Positions 11,696 to 23,087 of a DNA stretch of 64,000 nucleotides are shown here, piece after piece. Below the pieces are notes generated by a model. That model had not been told where the DNA came from, ran no database searches, and saw only the letters and a program-made list of their open reading frames with translations. Positions within the stretch are counted from its first letter, which is position 1. Each line of letters opens with the position of its first letter. The position numbers and the translations under genes were made by a program. This DNA is from Blepharisma stoltei (lineage: Eukaryota; Ciliophora; Heterotrichea; Heterotrichida; Blepharismidae): the NCBI GenBank assembly GCA_914767885.1, contig CAJZBQ010000052.1, positions 776,501 to 840,500 of the forward strand. Direction: 5' to 3'.

Positions 11696-13990
11696 CTACA
11701 GTGACCCAGAAATTTCTTCATGATCTATTTTTTCTTCCTCTTCTTGGCTTTCTCGCTGTTCTTCAATTTGCACAGGCTCTGGCGCTACTTTATTATCGCT
11801 CCCACAGCACAAGCAAGCAGAAATAAAGCTGTGGTGTTCTTTTAAGCTAAAATAAATAACAGTCCTTCTACATTGCACAGCAAGCATAGAATTACGTGCT
11901 AAATGTATCGATTTTTTGGCTAAAATAAGTGTCCCGAATTTAGAAGCGTTATCTTCTAAATAGAAGCTTTTTCCTATAAATCTTATAGAGGAATGGCACC
12001 TTGATACTGAAATATCAGCAAAACTTATATCATTATCATGGCTTCTCCCAATAGTCAAGCATAAATTGTCAAATGCAGAAATTACCCACAAACAATAATC
12101 ATTGTTTTTTTCTCCCTTTAGATCTAATAGGATTATATAAGGACCTAATGGCTTGTTGACCTCAATTATATTGTACTGCTTGCTGTTTACTTTTAGGCTT
12201 GATGGGTAGCTGTCTTTACAGATCTCACAATGAAGCTGATGCCATTTGTAGCAAACTGAGTTGTTGTGTTCAGATACTACAAATGATTATTTAGAGCTTT
12301 CATATATATTAAGCCCATTTATATATTTTATAGATAAAATCTATTTATAAAGCAGCCCTTCGCCATATTTTTAACTTAAATTATACATTGACTTTTCCTT
12401 TTAGCCACGTTTGAAGACACTTATAATGAATCCACTTCATCGATCCAGAACAGCTGCAAGGTGAAATTAATGGGTTTTCGTCAGTATACATTTCGCTTAA
12501 ACAAAATCTACACACAGAGCCTTCAGATGATTTTTCATTAATCGTTGCTTTGGTTTCTTCTTTGGAACAAGAGTTTTCTATGCTATTAATTTCCTTTACT
12601 TTCATACGGATTCTACCAAATTTAATCATATCACCTTTACTCAATCCCCTCTCTCTTAGATTGGAACAAAGCATCGGTAAAATTTGCAATTTTTAAGATC
12701 TTTAAGCTCCTTTTAAAATTGAAATTTTTGTTTCCAATAGTAAAATTTTATCGATGATAATAATAATAATAATTATAAAATTAGTTTTTTAACCTAATTT
12801 AATAGACAAATGAAAGTAGAATGCTACTTAAACAGTTTTCTCACTGAATTGATTAGTTTTTTCATTATTTTTTATAAACATAAATTAAAATTTAAAGTAT
12901 TATGTTCAAATTTTCTATTTTTAAAAATCTTTTCAAAAACATTAAAGATGAAGATAATAATTTTTATAAATTAGTTTTGACCTAATTTAATGGAAAAAGT
13001 GCAAGTAGAATTCTATGAAAGCGATTTCCATACAGAATCGATTAATTTATTTAATTAGTTCTTCATAAAATAAACTAAATTCAAAATATTGCGCTCAATT
13101 TATATTTTTTTATTTTGAAAATTTTATAGAGAAAAATTAATAATTTTTTAAAAAAACACAATTAAACCCCTTTAAATTAAACAGAACTTTTTGTTCCAAT
13201 TTAATTGGGGAGTCAGCTATTGATTAAAATGGCTACAGTTACAATCTGCCCTTGCGAGTAATAGTCTAGACCTTAATGTCAAAGCATCTGGAACTTATTC
13301 CAAGCCGAAAACTAAGTATAGCATCAGCAGATGTGCATCATAATAGGTTTTAGCTGCTTTCCAGGGGTTGAAAATTACCCAGCAATTTTACTTTGGACCC
13401 CTGCGCATTCTCTACTTAGAAATCGGGGGATAAGCCCTGACCATAGGTAGCAGTCTTTTTCTTATAGTTGCAGAATAAGACACTTTGTCACCCGATAGAC
13501 TCTGGGTACTTAATCCTTGGAAACAAACTACTAGCATCGCCTGCAGAAAGATATAAGCTACTCAAAACTGAATCCTCAAGGCAAGGCGAAGATGGGCTGT
13601 ATGATAAAAAGGATTGTGTGGAGATCTATAGTAATTTCATCACCAATATGGCTAATGCCTGACTTTTAGTAACTTAGCCTAGCCTTCACTCAACTTGTAG
13701 CCAGGATTTCCAAGATCTGTATATAATTCTTTTACAACAAGCCAAAACCGCTCTTGGTTTGAAGGATGAATAATAAATTCCTTATTGGATTCGGTTATTT
13801 GAGCTAAAATTCCTTCTTGAGGAGATAGTGAAGGAGGAAGAAATTTGCATTCTTCTCCTATTTGTACAACTGAGCCTGATACAAGTGTTTTAAAAGCGCT
13901 TGATTGAGTGTTCTTAGATTCATAGTCAAATAAACCGTGAGAATCCCGCTTCCAAGTATGAGTTTTTATTGATAGAGGAAGGTTTGTCAT
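11696..13990 (-). CDS. RING-CH (MARCH-type) plus FHA domain protein
   Basis: Exons 13694-13990, 12384-12644 and 11696-12274 (minus). An N-terminal GDMIKFGR...KVKEI motif, known in ciliate FHA/RING-v proteins, precedes a RING-CH C4HC3 finger: CRFC...CSCSGSMKWIHYKCLQTWL, then, beyond an IES, CYKWHQLHCEIC. The FHA domain follows (LTIGRSHDNDISF..ISVSRCHSSI, KFGT) with the phosphothreonine-binding Arg, Ser and His visible. The acidic C-terminus ends EEISGSL. RING-CH domains recruit E2 enzymes, and FHA binds pThr, so a phospho-directed ubiquitin ligase is a reasonable inference. Start is the ATG at 13988-13990. Confidence 0.85.
12275..12383. other. Short TA-bounded IES (109 bp) in the RING-CH finger
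   Basis: TA 12275-12276 and 12384-12385. Lies between the Cys/His halves of the RING-CH; excision gives GKVNVSEHNNSVCYKWHQLHC. Confidence 0.85.
12645..13693. mobile_element. Long composite IES (1049 bp) in the RING-CH/FHA gene
   Basis: Bounded by the direct repeat ACTCAA (12639-12644 and 13688-13693). Excision gives PGYKLSKGDMIKFGR on the minus strand. Inside are a two-copy tandem repeat (12750-13130) and, from about 13222 (TTAAAATGGCTACAG), a GC-richer retroposon-like block. The small ORF at 13468-13662 lies in it and is probably not a gene. Confidence 0.75.
12750..13130. repeat. Two-unit tandem repeat, about 195 bp per unit
   Basis: Units begin GATAATAATAATAATAATTA and GATGAAGATAATAATTTTTA; both continue with TTAGTTTT...ACCTAATTTAAT, then AGTAGAAT.CTA, then TTCATAAA..TAAA. 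Diverged, noncoding. Confidence 0.6.
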
Positions 13991-14086
13991 TTTTTGTTAA
14001 TATATTTATGTATTATAGCATAAGTTTTGAGTTGGTTGGAAGGCATAATTTTTAGCATAACCCAGCAGTGGTTAAAATGGGCCTGA

Positions 14087-14560
14087 CTTACTTAATTAAT
14101 TGTTTAGAAGTTTCTGGAGACTACTAATCGCCTCCACAATGCTCTAATTATTGATTATCAGCCAAGGTAGCTTTTCACTGCGCTACTCTTTACGGATAAG
14201 GGTTTGCACTCGCTACTCGAGGGTTAGATTCGATGGGTCATCATACCGCACGTTAACAGGCTACCTTCCAAAAACGAATTTTCCGGTTGAGTGCTAACCA
14301 AAATTGAGCTTGAAGTCCAGGAATCAATAGCTGGCATTGTTCTGGAAAATTTGCTTAATAGGCAAAGCAATAAGACTGGAATTGCTTATCATCCCTTTCC
14401 AACTTCGACAATTCATCTTCCCGCGGCGTAAAAGTTAATCTGGATTGAGATGCGGTCGGCTTATCCCGACATTGAGCAGCTGCATTCAAAGCTTCCCAAA
14501 CATTCCCGTCTACAGGGATTAATAGGTAGGCTAGCTCACCACGCCATTTTAATTCATATG
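14087..14560 (-). mobile_element. Probable retroposon, minus orientation
   Basis: GC-rich relative to flanks. The left end CTTACTTAATTAATT is the complement of the (TAAG)n-type 3' tail; the right end GCCATTTTAATTC is the complement of the shared 5' start GAATTAAAATGGC. Flanking duplication is weak (GTGGTTAAA / GTGGCTAAA). Confidence 0.5.
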
Positions 14561-14950
14561 TGGCTAAAGAGAATTAGGCTATTTATAAGGACTTCTGCCT
14601 TCCAAGTTCAATCCAAAGCTGGACCTAGGGATTGTACAGCAATTATTGAAGTTTAATAAAAATCAATAAATAAAATTTCAAATATAAAATAACTCTGAAA
14701 AATTTTATATTAAAATAAAATACTTGCAAAGCAAAATAATATAAAAATCGAATTTATTATAAACTTCTCTACTAATTTAGTCAAAATAGCCAATTTAATC
14801 AATATTTAATGAACTTTAAAATTCAGTTGAAAAGATGAACATTAATTAATTTATTCAAGAAAGCTCACTTTTTCAAAGAAATGCTTGCATAATTGACTAA
14901 AATAGAGCGTAATAGCCTGATGAAGCATAGTTAATATCCCAAAAAAGTTT

Positions 14951-15069
14951 AGCTGTCAGCACGAGGGCTTCCCTGGCGGTCCCCCACCCAAGTACTAACC
15001 TCGCCTTATGCCGCTTAACTTCAGAGTTCGGATGGGATCTGGTGCGTTAGGCATAGTATGGCCGACAAC
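14951..15069 (-). rRNA. 5S ribosomal RNA
   Basis: Minus strand starts GTTGTCGGCCATACTATGCC and ends GTGCTGACAGCT. It contains the conserved 5S blocks CCGAACTCTGAAGTTAAGC and GGTTAGTACTTGGGTGGG. The first six bases pair with GACAGC at the 3' end (helix I). A T6 run just downstream on this strand (14941-14946) fits a Pol III terminator. Size about 119 nt. Single copy in the window. Confidence 0.95.
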
Positions 15070-15446
15070 GAGAAATTATCTTTTCAGATCCTTAAATACC
15101 TCTTCTCAATATCTAATTTTTAAATTCGCGACTCATAAATTATATTTTATTTTATACCAAAATCTAATTTATTGCTTATTAGCCTGCACATTAATTCCAT
15201 TTGGAAGCCAATTTCCTCTGAGCTAGCAGGCCAGATTTAATTTAGTATGCAAAAATCTGCTACTAATATAAACCAATATATATTATTATCCTTTATATAT
15301 CCTAAATACCCAAATACCTCAGATTGATTTTTTATTTCTCTAAACCATAAGGATCAAGTTAGAGGTAATCTACCTATAAAATAAGCCTTTTGTTACCAGT
15401 TAAATTGTTTTTCTCAAAATTTTGAACTTTTATTTAATAATCTAAA
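15070..15446. other. AT-rich intergenic DNA
   Basis: No gene or repeat recognised; ORFs overlapping the 5S gene on the plus strand are shadows. Confidence 0.5.
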
Positions 15447-15791
15447 ATGGATCCAGATTATTTTTTACCAAAAGCCTTCCTCTGTGGTGCCGGGATCTCA
15501 GCACTATGCTCCTTCTCGAGACCAGACGTGAATTTTCCTCTATTTTTATTCGCATGGCTTATATGGAAAGATAAAGGCGAGCGCATAAAAATTTTCGGAC
15601 TTTTATTGATAACCTTGATTATTGACTTGGTCTGGCTTATCTTTTGGGGCCCAAAGTGGAGCTCAGACAGAGATGTGGAGCGAGGAGTTCATGGATTTGT
15701 GCTGGCGATGTCAAGTTTGCTGTTTATTTACAAGCTATTGCTGACTGGAGCTGTTTTCCATTACGAAAAGCATAACTTTTTCTCACGCTAA
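15447..15791 (+). CDS. Small multi-pass membrane protein
   Basis: 114 residues, uninterrupted. Hydrophobic segments at about 22-38, 47-70 (FGLLLITLIIDLVWLIFWG) and 84-103 suggest three or four membrane spans. The pattern LLLITLIIDLVWLIFWGPKW loosely recalls the AGTRAP family, but I cannot assign it by eye. No signal peptide distinct from the first span. Confidence 0.65.
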   Translation: MDPDYFLPKAFLCGAGISALCSFSRPDVNFPLFLFAWLIWKDKGERIKIFGLLLITLIIDLVWLIFWGPKWSSDRDVERGVHGFVLAMSSLLFIYKLLLTGAVFHYEKHNFFSR

Positions 15792-15894
15792 CTAATCTAT
15801 TTAAATGCTAATTATTTTACATTCAAACATCATTGTCTTCTTTTGCCTAGGCATCAATGAGAAATTTATTATTATATCGAAAAAAATTTAATAT

Positions 15895-18800
15895 TTAACT
15901 GTTGCTAGCGTCTGACTGCTTTCTTTTAATTGCAATATCAGAAGTCCCTAGAATTTGCCGCTTTTCGACTTCAAAAGATTTAGACACTGCACTGCTGTAT
16001 CCAACTGTCGATCTTCTAGCTTTTCCTTTATCCTCCCAATGATTATAATTCGCTTTCATTTGGTCCAAGCATGACCTTGTAATTGTATCTGACCTTAAAA
16101 ACTGGCATCATACATCAAACAGCGGAATACAAATATTTTTCAAAAATCCAGCTTGGCTTTTAGGGATATCAGCGTTTTCTCTGTCACAGTACATAGAAAT
16201 CGGCTGCCTTCTTGACCTTTCAATATCTCCTTGTTTATAAAATTCTTCGCATACTAAATCTGTCCATTTTTCATGCAATTCTTTAATTTTTGCACTGTGC
16301 CCTATATCTGCACATTTCAGCCCCATCGCCAAAATTAGTGTTTTGTCATCTTGATTGTCCAAATTTAGATCAGAAAGACTTAAAGCTCTAGTTCTGAACC
16401 TCCCCAGAATCTCAAAATGTCTTGACATGTCAGTTTCAAGGACCATTTCAATTATTAATTTTCTCGATTTAACCCAGTCATCACTAGATAATTTTTCAAA
16501 AATATTGCAGCCTGTTTTTCCCATAATACTAAAAATCTTAAAACAATGCATGTTTTCTAATACACTTATGTCATTATATTGGATTGCTATTTCGTCTCTA
16601 TTGTTTACTAAGAATCTATTTGTCAGTCCTGGATGACCTACATCTGGGGTATCAGGAAAAACCCTGAGATTTTTTCCTGAAAAAAACCTCGTCATTTTTG
16701 ACTGTAAAAAGGCAGCAAGATAAAAACTATGAGGTTTTTTGTTCGCCGAAACCCCTACATCGTGGCCTAATGATGCAACTAAAGAAGAAATTGTGTCAAG
16801 CGGGCTCAAATTTCTGAGGAATTCTCCATTAAAATAAAAAAATAAAAGAGTGTGCAGCACTTTATATAGTTAGTGATGACTGGCACGGGGTGCTTTTGGC
16901 TCAGTTTCGAGCCAAAAGCACCCCGTGCCAGTCAGTTTCACTGACTATAATTAAATACGGTGTCTTGGCCCGGGCATTGCCTCACGATCACGCAGCCTCG
17001 AGCACATATTTAATTATATCTTGCAAGGTTTTGCAAATCAAGAAATGGACAGCAATATCAGGTAAGCTTCCGGCAACCTTATCAAAGTCCCTTTTCAGGA
17101 GTGGATTTACCTCGTGGGAAAGGAAAGGACTAGTATTGGAAAGAGGAAGCCAGCAGCAGCGTCTTTTGATCCTTCGGGCAACTTCCTAGCGCGAAATCAA
17201 GAATCACACCTTGGGCTTTAAGTTGGACCTTTTGCCGATAGTCGGCTAGAAATTCCATTTTTGGGAATTTTTGTGCAGGCAGCCTGCGTCGAAGCCTGGG
17301 AGCTGGATGGATAGCATTCAGAATCCGAACGCCCAAAGTCTAGGGGCCATTCAGTAGTGAAGCCAGGCGGCCACACGATGTGGTGGAGCAGGGAACCCCG
17401 AAGCAGGGATGGAAGCCCGTGCAGGTGATGCGGTATTTGACATTAAACGAAGGTTAAATCTTATTAATTAATGTTTATATGTAGGAATGTGTGCAGCACA
17501 TCAGCAGCATGGCACGCATTGTGATATGGATTATGGTTATACCCCTAAATAGCTATTACTTTTTCCAATGTCTGGAAATACTTGTCACATACGTCTTCTG
17601 GTATGTTAAAAGCCTCAATTAAATTTCACTTTTTAAAAAAATATTTTGCTATAATAAAAATGCTATGTCCAGTTGTATTATATACAAACCAGATATCAAA
17701 ATTCCAGTTTTTTCCAACAGAAAAAAGCACGCTTTCCAGCTCAGCGACTCCGTAGCTATGAAAAGGAAAATCGGTTTCCTTTTCTGTTATATCGCTCATT
17801 GTTACTTTTCGTTCATTATTGCGGTCTCTTGTGCTTTCAATAGTGACATTCATGTAATTTTCTCTGATAAATGCTTTATCCTGCTCATCAATATTCATAT
17901 GGGTTTCTATTTTTACATCGTCAAAAAATGATCCGTGAGCGATTCTCCTTTTGACTTTTTCTATTAATCCCATGGTCTGTTTTAGTCTTTTTTTGACGTC
18001 TTTAAATATGATGACATGGTAGGCATATTTAAGCTCTTGCTTTATTTTGTCGCATGAACTTATAAGGATTTCAGTTTCTGATTTAATGTCAGGTTTATTG
18101 GTGTTTTCATCAACTTTTAGATCGTGCTCGATGCCTTCTTCTTCTTTTTCTTTTCTTCAGAACAGCTGCCGAGTTCTGAAATCAATTTTTTGAGAGTCGA
18201 GGATTTGGAGCACAAAAAATAATGCGATAAGTGAAAATTCACTTAGAGTGGAGTATGTTGATAGTCGGGAATAGCCAACTTCTAGTCCTAAAAATAAAAT
18301 TAAAGCATAAGTTGCTAAGATTACTAAATAGTAAAAGCATTCAAATAGAACTAGCCTCATCAAAACCAAAAAACACACAATACCTATCGATGTCGGCAGG
18401 CGGCTGCTAGTATGATTAGAATCTGTAATTTCTGATAAAACTCGGTGATCTCCCACTATCAAATAACTCAAAAAAGCCAAGCCCAGCATCAAAAAAAATA
18501 CTCTGTTTTTCATAAGAAACCATTGTTTTTTATATATACAGATCAGCCAGATATACGAAACCAAAGTTATCCCACCTAAGCAAATTAGGTGGAAAACCAG
18601 CTGAATATCTGACAGATTTCCTTCTGAATGTAGTAATAAAGCAGTTGTAATCAGTATGACTATATATATTGACAAAAATAGGTAAAACATCAATAAATTG
18701 CTTTTAAACTCTGCAGAAGGCTTTGAAATTTCATCTTTGCATGTGTACAAGGTTTGGATGTATTTCTGGTTTAAAGCTTTGTCAGCGAAATTTAATAAAT

Positions 18801-18924
18801 TGGGACTGACTGGAAGATAAGATACCTCGCGCTCCTCGTGCTGCAAAATACTATAAACTGGAGAATTGCTTTGTTTTGATATTGGATTCTCGGCGAAATT
18901 CATATCAAGGACCTTTGAAGACAT
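15895..18924 (-). CDS. Membrane-bound class I 3',5'-cyclic nucleotide phosphodiesterase
   Basis: Exons 17560-18924, 17500-17544, 16754-16860 and 15895-16636 (minus), with 15-nt intron 17545-17559. The first 255 codons encode about six membrane segments. After a linker comes the PDE catalytic domain: YHNACHAADVLHT, SLGHDVGHPGLTNRFL, YNDISVLENMH, and LKCADIGHSAK, giving the metal-binding His/Asp residues. TGA-Trp codons at 18157-18159, 17626-17628 and 16108-16110. The catalytic motifs only appear when two IESs and the intron are removed. It should hydrolyse cAMP or cGMP at a membrane and may act with the PKG at 8.3 kb; the pairing is inference. Confidence 0.92.
16637..16753. other. In-frame IES (117 bp) within the PDE metal-binding motif
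   Basis: Direct repeat CCTACATC at 16637-16644 and 16754-16761. It is a multiple of three and has no stop, so it would add 39 residues between GHDVG and HPGLTN. Excision restores the canonical HDVGHPG. Confidence 0.85.
16861..17499 (+). mobile_element. Retroposon family R1 carrying a foldback element, in the PDE gene
   Basis: TSD GTGTGCAGCAC (11 bp) at 16850-16860 and 17489-17499. From about 16948 the sequence matches, in opposite orientation, the R1 copies at 53801 and 60692 (GGCTGCATGG-type block, GGGCAACT.CCTAGCG). 16865-16950 is a foldback element in its 5' end. Excision gives HAADVLHTLLFFYFNGEF. Confidence 0.88.
16865..16950. mobile_element. TATAG...CTATA foldback element
   Basis: Arms TATAGTTAGTGA and TTTCACTGACTATA enclose a near-perfect hairpin (ACTGGCACGGGGTGC / GCACCCCGTGCCAGT). 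Confidence 0.75.
17545..17559 (-). other. 15-nt spliceosomal intron
   Basis: On the minus strand GTAATAGCTATTTAG; removal joins QTLEK to GYNHNPYHNACHAADV. Confidence 0.92.
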
Positions 18925-19159
18925 TAGAATTTTATTAATTTTATTTGGAAGATTAACAGATTTAATTGAGGGTTAGTTTATCGATGCAGAAGGTTATGAA
19001 ATTATTTGGCAGGATTAATTGATAGTAAAATGGAAATAGATAAGCTGCTTAAATATTGGATTATTTAAGTGGATTTTCTTTTGAAAAATCCTTAATCAAG
19101 GTGCTAATATTTAAGGAGATTTATGATTTGCAGTTTTAAGTTATAATTATTATATTATC

Positions 19160-19623
19160 TTGCTTACTTACTTACTTACTTACTTACTTACATAGTCTTT
19201 AAGGTGTCTAGTGCCCACACCCCTTAATAAAAAGGGTCAAAGCGACAACTAGTGACGTCACCAAGCCATCTTGGAATATGTGGTCAGCCCACACCCAAGC
19301 CTTCTATAAGGCTAGTCGCCAGATAAATCGCCGCACATCTCACCCGGCGCGTTGCCGTCGCTCGCTCCGACACAGCTCCTGTGCGTGTTCCGCCTAAGGG
19401 TCATCCTCCCGTGGGGACGTGCTGAGAGGTAAAACTCTGAGAGTCTTGAATGCACTGAGGAGCCTGCCTTTGGTTATCCCCAAAGTTAAACGGCTGTTGC
19501 TGTGCAGAAGTTCTCAAGAGAAAAACCAACCCCATAAATAAAATTCCATAAGGGAGAGAAAATTGGCAGAGCCAATTTCTCTCGAACCGAATGCCATTTT
19601 ATTTATATAATTATTATATTATC
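19160..19623 (-). mobile_element. Retroposon family A, minus orientation, intergenic
   Basis: TSD ATAATTATTATATTATC (17 bp) at 19143-19159 and 19607-19623. Tail (CTTA)n on the left; right end CGAATGCCATTTTATTTAT complements the 5' start of the copy at 10344. Confidence 0.93.
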
Positions 19624-19848
19624 AGAAAATGAATTTATTGATTAAAATGATTTAGACAAAATAAATTGCTTCATAGTTGATAATTCCATTAGTAAATCTT
19701 GCCATAGAATTCCCTAACACTTATCTATTTTAGTTTAATACTCATAAACAAGAATAAATAAATATTTCTTATCTTATTTAGTGTTTTTTCTTAAAAATTC
19801 CTACTAATTTGCTAATAAATCCAGATTCTATTAAAAGGCTGTAATAAA

Positions 19849-22079
19849 ATGGATGCGCAACCTGGAAACCTAGAAGAGACTAAGACTGATGTTGTAGTCA
19901 CAACCTCTGAAGATGGTGAAAACGTTTACGCATCCGATAAGTCCTGGACTGATCTGCTCATTGAAGAGTCCATCATTAGGAATTTGCATCTAAAATCTTG
20001 GCTGAAGCCTACATTCATTCAAGGTGCAGCCATCCCCACCATCATGAAAGGCCGAAACATCGTTGCGCAGTCCAAAAATGGCACAGGCAAAACAGGTGCA
20101 TTTGTGATAGGCTCATTATCAAATCCTTAATTAATTAGTTTTTTGAATTTTAACTGTTTTTAAGCTTTACCAAGCATTTTTGGACCAAATCTTCTCCATT
20201 TTATTTTATATTTATGCTGTCCATTTATTTTTCCACCCTATTACTATTAATAATCTCATTATCAATGATTGATAAGGATTTCCCACCTCTTCAAGCAATC
20301 TGCATTTCCCATACTCGTGAACTCAATCAGCAGAACTACAACGTCTATTTATCCATTGCCAATGAAACTGGCATCTCAGTCGGAATTATCCAGAAAGGTG
20401 ACAGAGACATTCCTCGATGTCATGTATTGTGCACCACACAAGGAAGCTTGCTGAAGCTTCTCAAGGAAAAAGAGCCAAGAGTGTTCGACAACGTAAAGGT
20501 AATTGTGTACGACGAAGCAGATATGATGTTCCAGCACGAAGACAACATCAGAATTATACGAGAAGTTCGTAAAAGACTGAGAGACACCCAACAAGTCCTT
20601 TTTTCAGCGACTTTTGATGAGAAAGTGATGAAATTTATCAATGAGCAAATTCCTAATCCTGTTAAGAAATAAAAATGGTGACGTTGACGAAAGATGGATT
20701 CCGAGACATGCTCCATTTGAAGCAGGAAGGACCATCCTGATGAAGTTGAAAATAGTGCTACTGTCACTTTTTGAATTAGGCCTTTAGGTTTAGGGAAGTT
20801 TTTTTCTTCCCAAAAGTTTTTCCTTATCCCTGCCAAACGGACTAGACAGATTTTGCCTCCCGCTTGTTCATAGCTAATTGAGATTAATGGGTATCCACAA
20901 GAGGTGGCTATAACCTAAAGAGCTTGTCCTTATGCTAAGTGGGTTCATGCCAGATAGCAGGCTAGTGGTCTATCCACTTATGGCCTTATAGCATAATCCA
21001 GTTACCATCAGGATTGAAAATGTTGAAGACTTGACTTTGGAAAATGTAGACCAATACGTGATTCAATGCGAGCACCAACAAAAGTTCAATACTGTCGTAG
21101 ACATTGTCAGGAGGGTCCCATTTAGGATGTGTATTATCTTTTGTAATACAAAAGATTATGCTTGAAAGTAGAAATAAAGGAAATTTATATATAAATTTGA
21201 TAGGTAATTATAGAGTTTATAAGGGATATATTCATAGATTACATCAACATTTAGGAGCACAAGGATTCAGAGCTCACGTCATTGCAGCTGGAATTGTAGA
21301 CGAGTCTGTCAGAGATGAAGTTATTAAGAAAATCCAAGGAGGAGATGTCAGCATTTTGCTATCAACAAATGTCCTCAGCCGAGGTGTCGATTTCAGACTG
21401 GTAAGCTTGGTTATTAACATGGACCCACCAACTTATAAGGAAGGGGAAGTATTTTTGCCAGACCCAGTTACTTATTTGCATAGGGTTGGAAAATAATAAT
21501 GAAAATGGCATCATCAAAATAAGTTCTTCCAAGAAATTTTCTGTCCTCAGGCAATTATGGGATCAGCATTCATGTGACCTCTTATCCAGTTATGCCAGAA
21601 AGGCTGACTACATAAGCTGTAAGCTTTCTCTTGGATTATAGGAGGCATGGGCTTTCACTGCTTGGCAATTTCGAAGAGGGAGACCCTTAGGCAGGATATA
21701 TGCAGAAGTCGCACAAACAAGTGGATTCTGCATGACCTGCAATGCTTTTGGTGGGCCAGGCAGCAGCGCTTAAATGGATTACCTCATAACCGTGAGTTAT
21801 AAAGGCAGCGCGTGACTCTATGGAGTTAAAAATGTAGTCTAGCTCGCTCTGAGAAGGAAAGGTGCCGTGCTGTAAACTAAATAATTAATAAGCGCATATA
21901 GGGTTGGGAGAACAGGAAGATATGGAAGAAGAGGAGTCGCTGTAAACTTGGTGACAAATGCAGAAAGCCAAACAGTCTTTAGGACAATTCAGGAGTATTA
22001 TCATAAGGCCATGTCGGGAACCACAATAGATGCACTAGTACAAAGAATGGAAGAAGTTAAAGCAGATTACAACGTTTAA
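19849..22079 (+). CDS. DEAD-box RNA helicase, DBP5/DDX19-like
   Basis: Exons 19849-20122, 20266-20664, 21005-21168, 21227-21489 and 21908-22079. Motifs: KPTFIQGAAIP (Q), AQSKNGTGKT (I), YDEADMM (II), FSATF (III), STNVLSRGVD (V) and, after excision, HRVGRTGRYG (VI). DPPTYKEGEVFLPDPVTYLHR and the RIENVEDLTLENVDQYVIQC stretch match DBP5/DDX19 rather than eIF4A. DBP5 remodels mRNPs at the nuclear pore. TGA-Trp in KDYAWK. Before excision the C-terminal RecA domain is split and motif VI is destroyed. Four IESs make it one of the most fragmented genes here. Confidence 0.92.
20123..20265. other. IES (143 bp) with 11-bp direct repeat
   Basis: CTCATTATCAA at 20112-20122 and 20255-20265. Excision gives VIGSLSMIDKDFPPLQAICISH. 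Confidence 0.85.
20665..21004 (+). mobile_element. Retroposon family B in the helicase gene
   Basis: TSD AATCCTGTTA / AATCCAGTTA (20655-20664, 20995-21004). Starts AAATAAAAATGGTGACG; shares GGACCATCCTGATGAAG with the copy at 7509. Excision gives IPNPVTIRIENVED. Confidence 0.88.
21169..21226. other. Short TA-bounded IES (58 bp)
   Basis: TA 21169-21170 joined to TA 21227-21228 gives KDYAWKYIHRLHQHLGAQG; includes an in-frame TAG otherwise. Confidence 0.7.
21490..21907 (+). mobile_element. Retroposon in helicase motif VI
   Basis: TSD ATAGGGTTGG at 21480-21489 and 21898-21907. Near its left end GAAAATGGCATCATC; 3' end AATTAATAAG. Excision restores HRVGRTGRYGRRG. Confidence 0.85.
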
Positions 22080-23087
22080 TCTAACATTTAGTTATAAATA
22101 ATGCCTAGATTAATATATTTTATTTTAAGATTTAAAATTATAAAATTCTTATGCTTAAAGTGCCCTAGAAACTTCTTTAAAATTATTAGAGGTTATACAT
22201 TAACTTAAGCTTTATTTGAATAAATCATACATATAGGCTACCAGAGCTGACCCTTACCCCACCCTCTTAAATTAGAACCAAAATTCTTCCACTTTATGGC
22301 AGGCTAATTTTTTGTAAAAAAATTACTATAAAATTATTTTTAAAATTAAATAATACAATCTTTTGATTTTAAATTAATATTCGATGAATATATCCACCAC
22401 ATTGGATATAAAACTACTCAAATTAATAATTATTATTTTTACTAATAAAAGATTTCCATTTAATATTTTGTTCCAATTTAAAGGAGGTAGCCAGAGAAAT
22501 GCAAGCGGATAATAATTGAAATTTAGGAAGAGTGTAGGTGGATGGGCAGGACTACTTGGGATTTATGTTTAACAAAATATCTATTTTTCACTCTTAAAAT
22601 GGCCTGTCTTAAACCATAAAATTTCTAGAATAAATATAAATGAGCTCTGAATTTGAAAAATTATTTAATTGTCTTCGTAACAAATTTTTAGAAAAAATCT
22701 GTTTTTTATGCAAAAAATTATTTGTAAAAATTATGTGATATCTAATATTATAGCAGAATTTATAACCCATTCTAGTAAAATTTAGACAGATTACATCCTA
22801 AACACAACTTTATAGATTAGGGATATTTAAAAAGTTTCGCAAATAAAACTTATACAAAAATGTTAATAAAAAATTAATTAAATACCTACATAAGGAAGAG
22901 TTAGGAAAAATTCGTTATTCTAATTATTCGCAAACAAGTAAAAAAGTTTACTGAAAAATTAAATATAGTATTTTACTTTTTTCTCAGCAGATTCATATCA
23001 AATTGATTTCGAAAAAAATTATATGTCGTTATTCAGCTTTTAGCTGTGCAGCTGACAATTAAAATTGCCAATATGCTATAAAAAATA
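22080..23087. other. AT-rich intergenic DNA
   Basis: About 1 kb without coding potential. 22240-22560 has weakly inverted GC-richer ends but not enough to call an element. Confidence 0.45.

Noticed and set aside
13468-13662. 64-codon ORF in the RING-CH gene insertion
   Set aside because: Within the IES; no domain and no supporting context.
15008-15226. Plus-strand ORF of 72 codons
   Set aside because: It is antisense to the 5S rRNA gene.
22240-22560. Possible MITE with CCCTTACCCCACC and GTAGGTGGATGGGCAGG ends
   Set aside because: Inverted match is too weak and flanks show no duplication.
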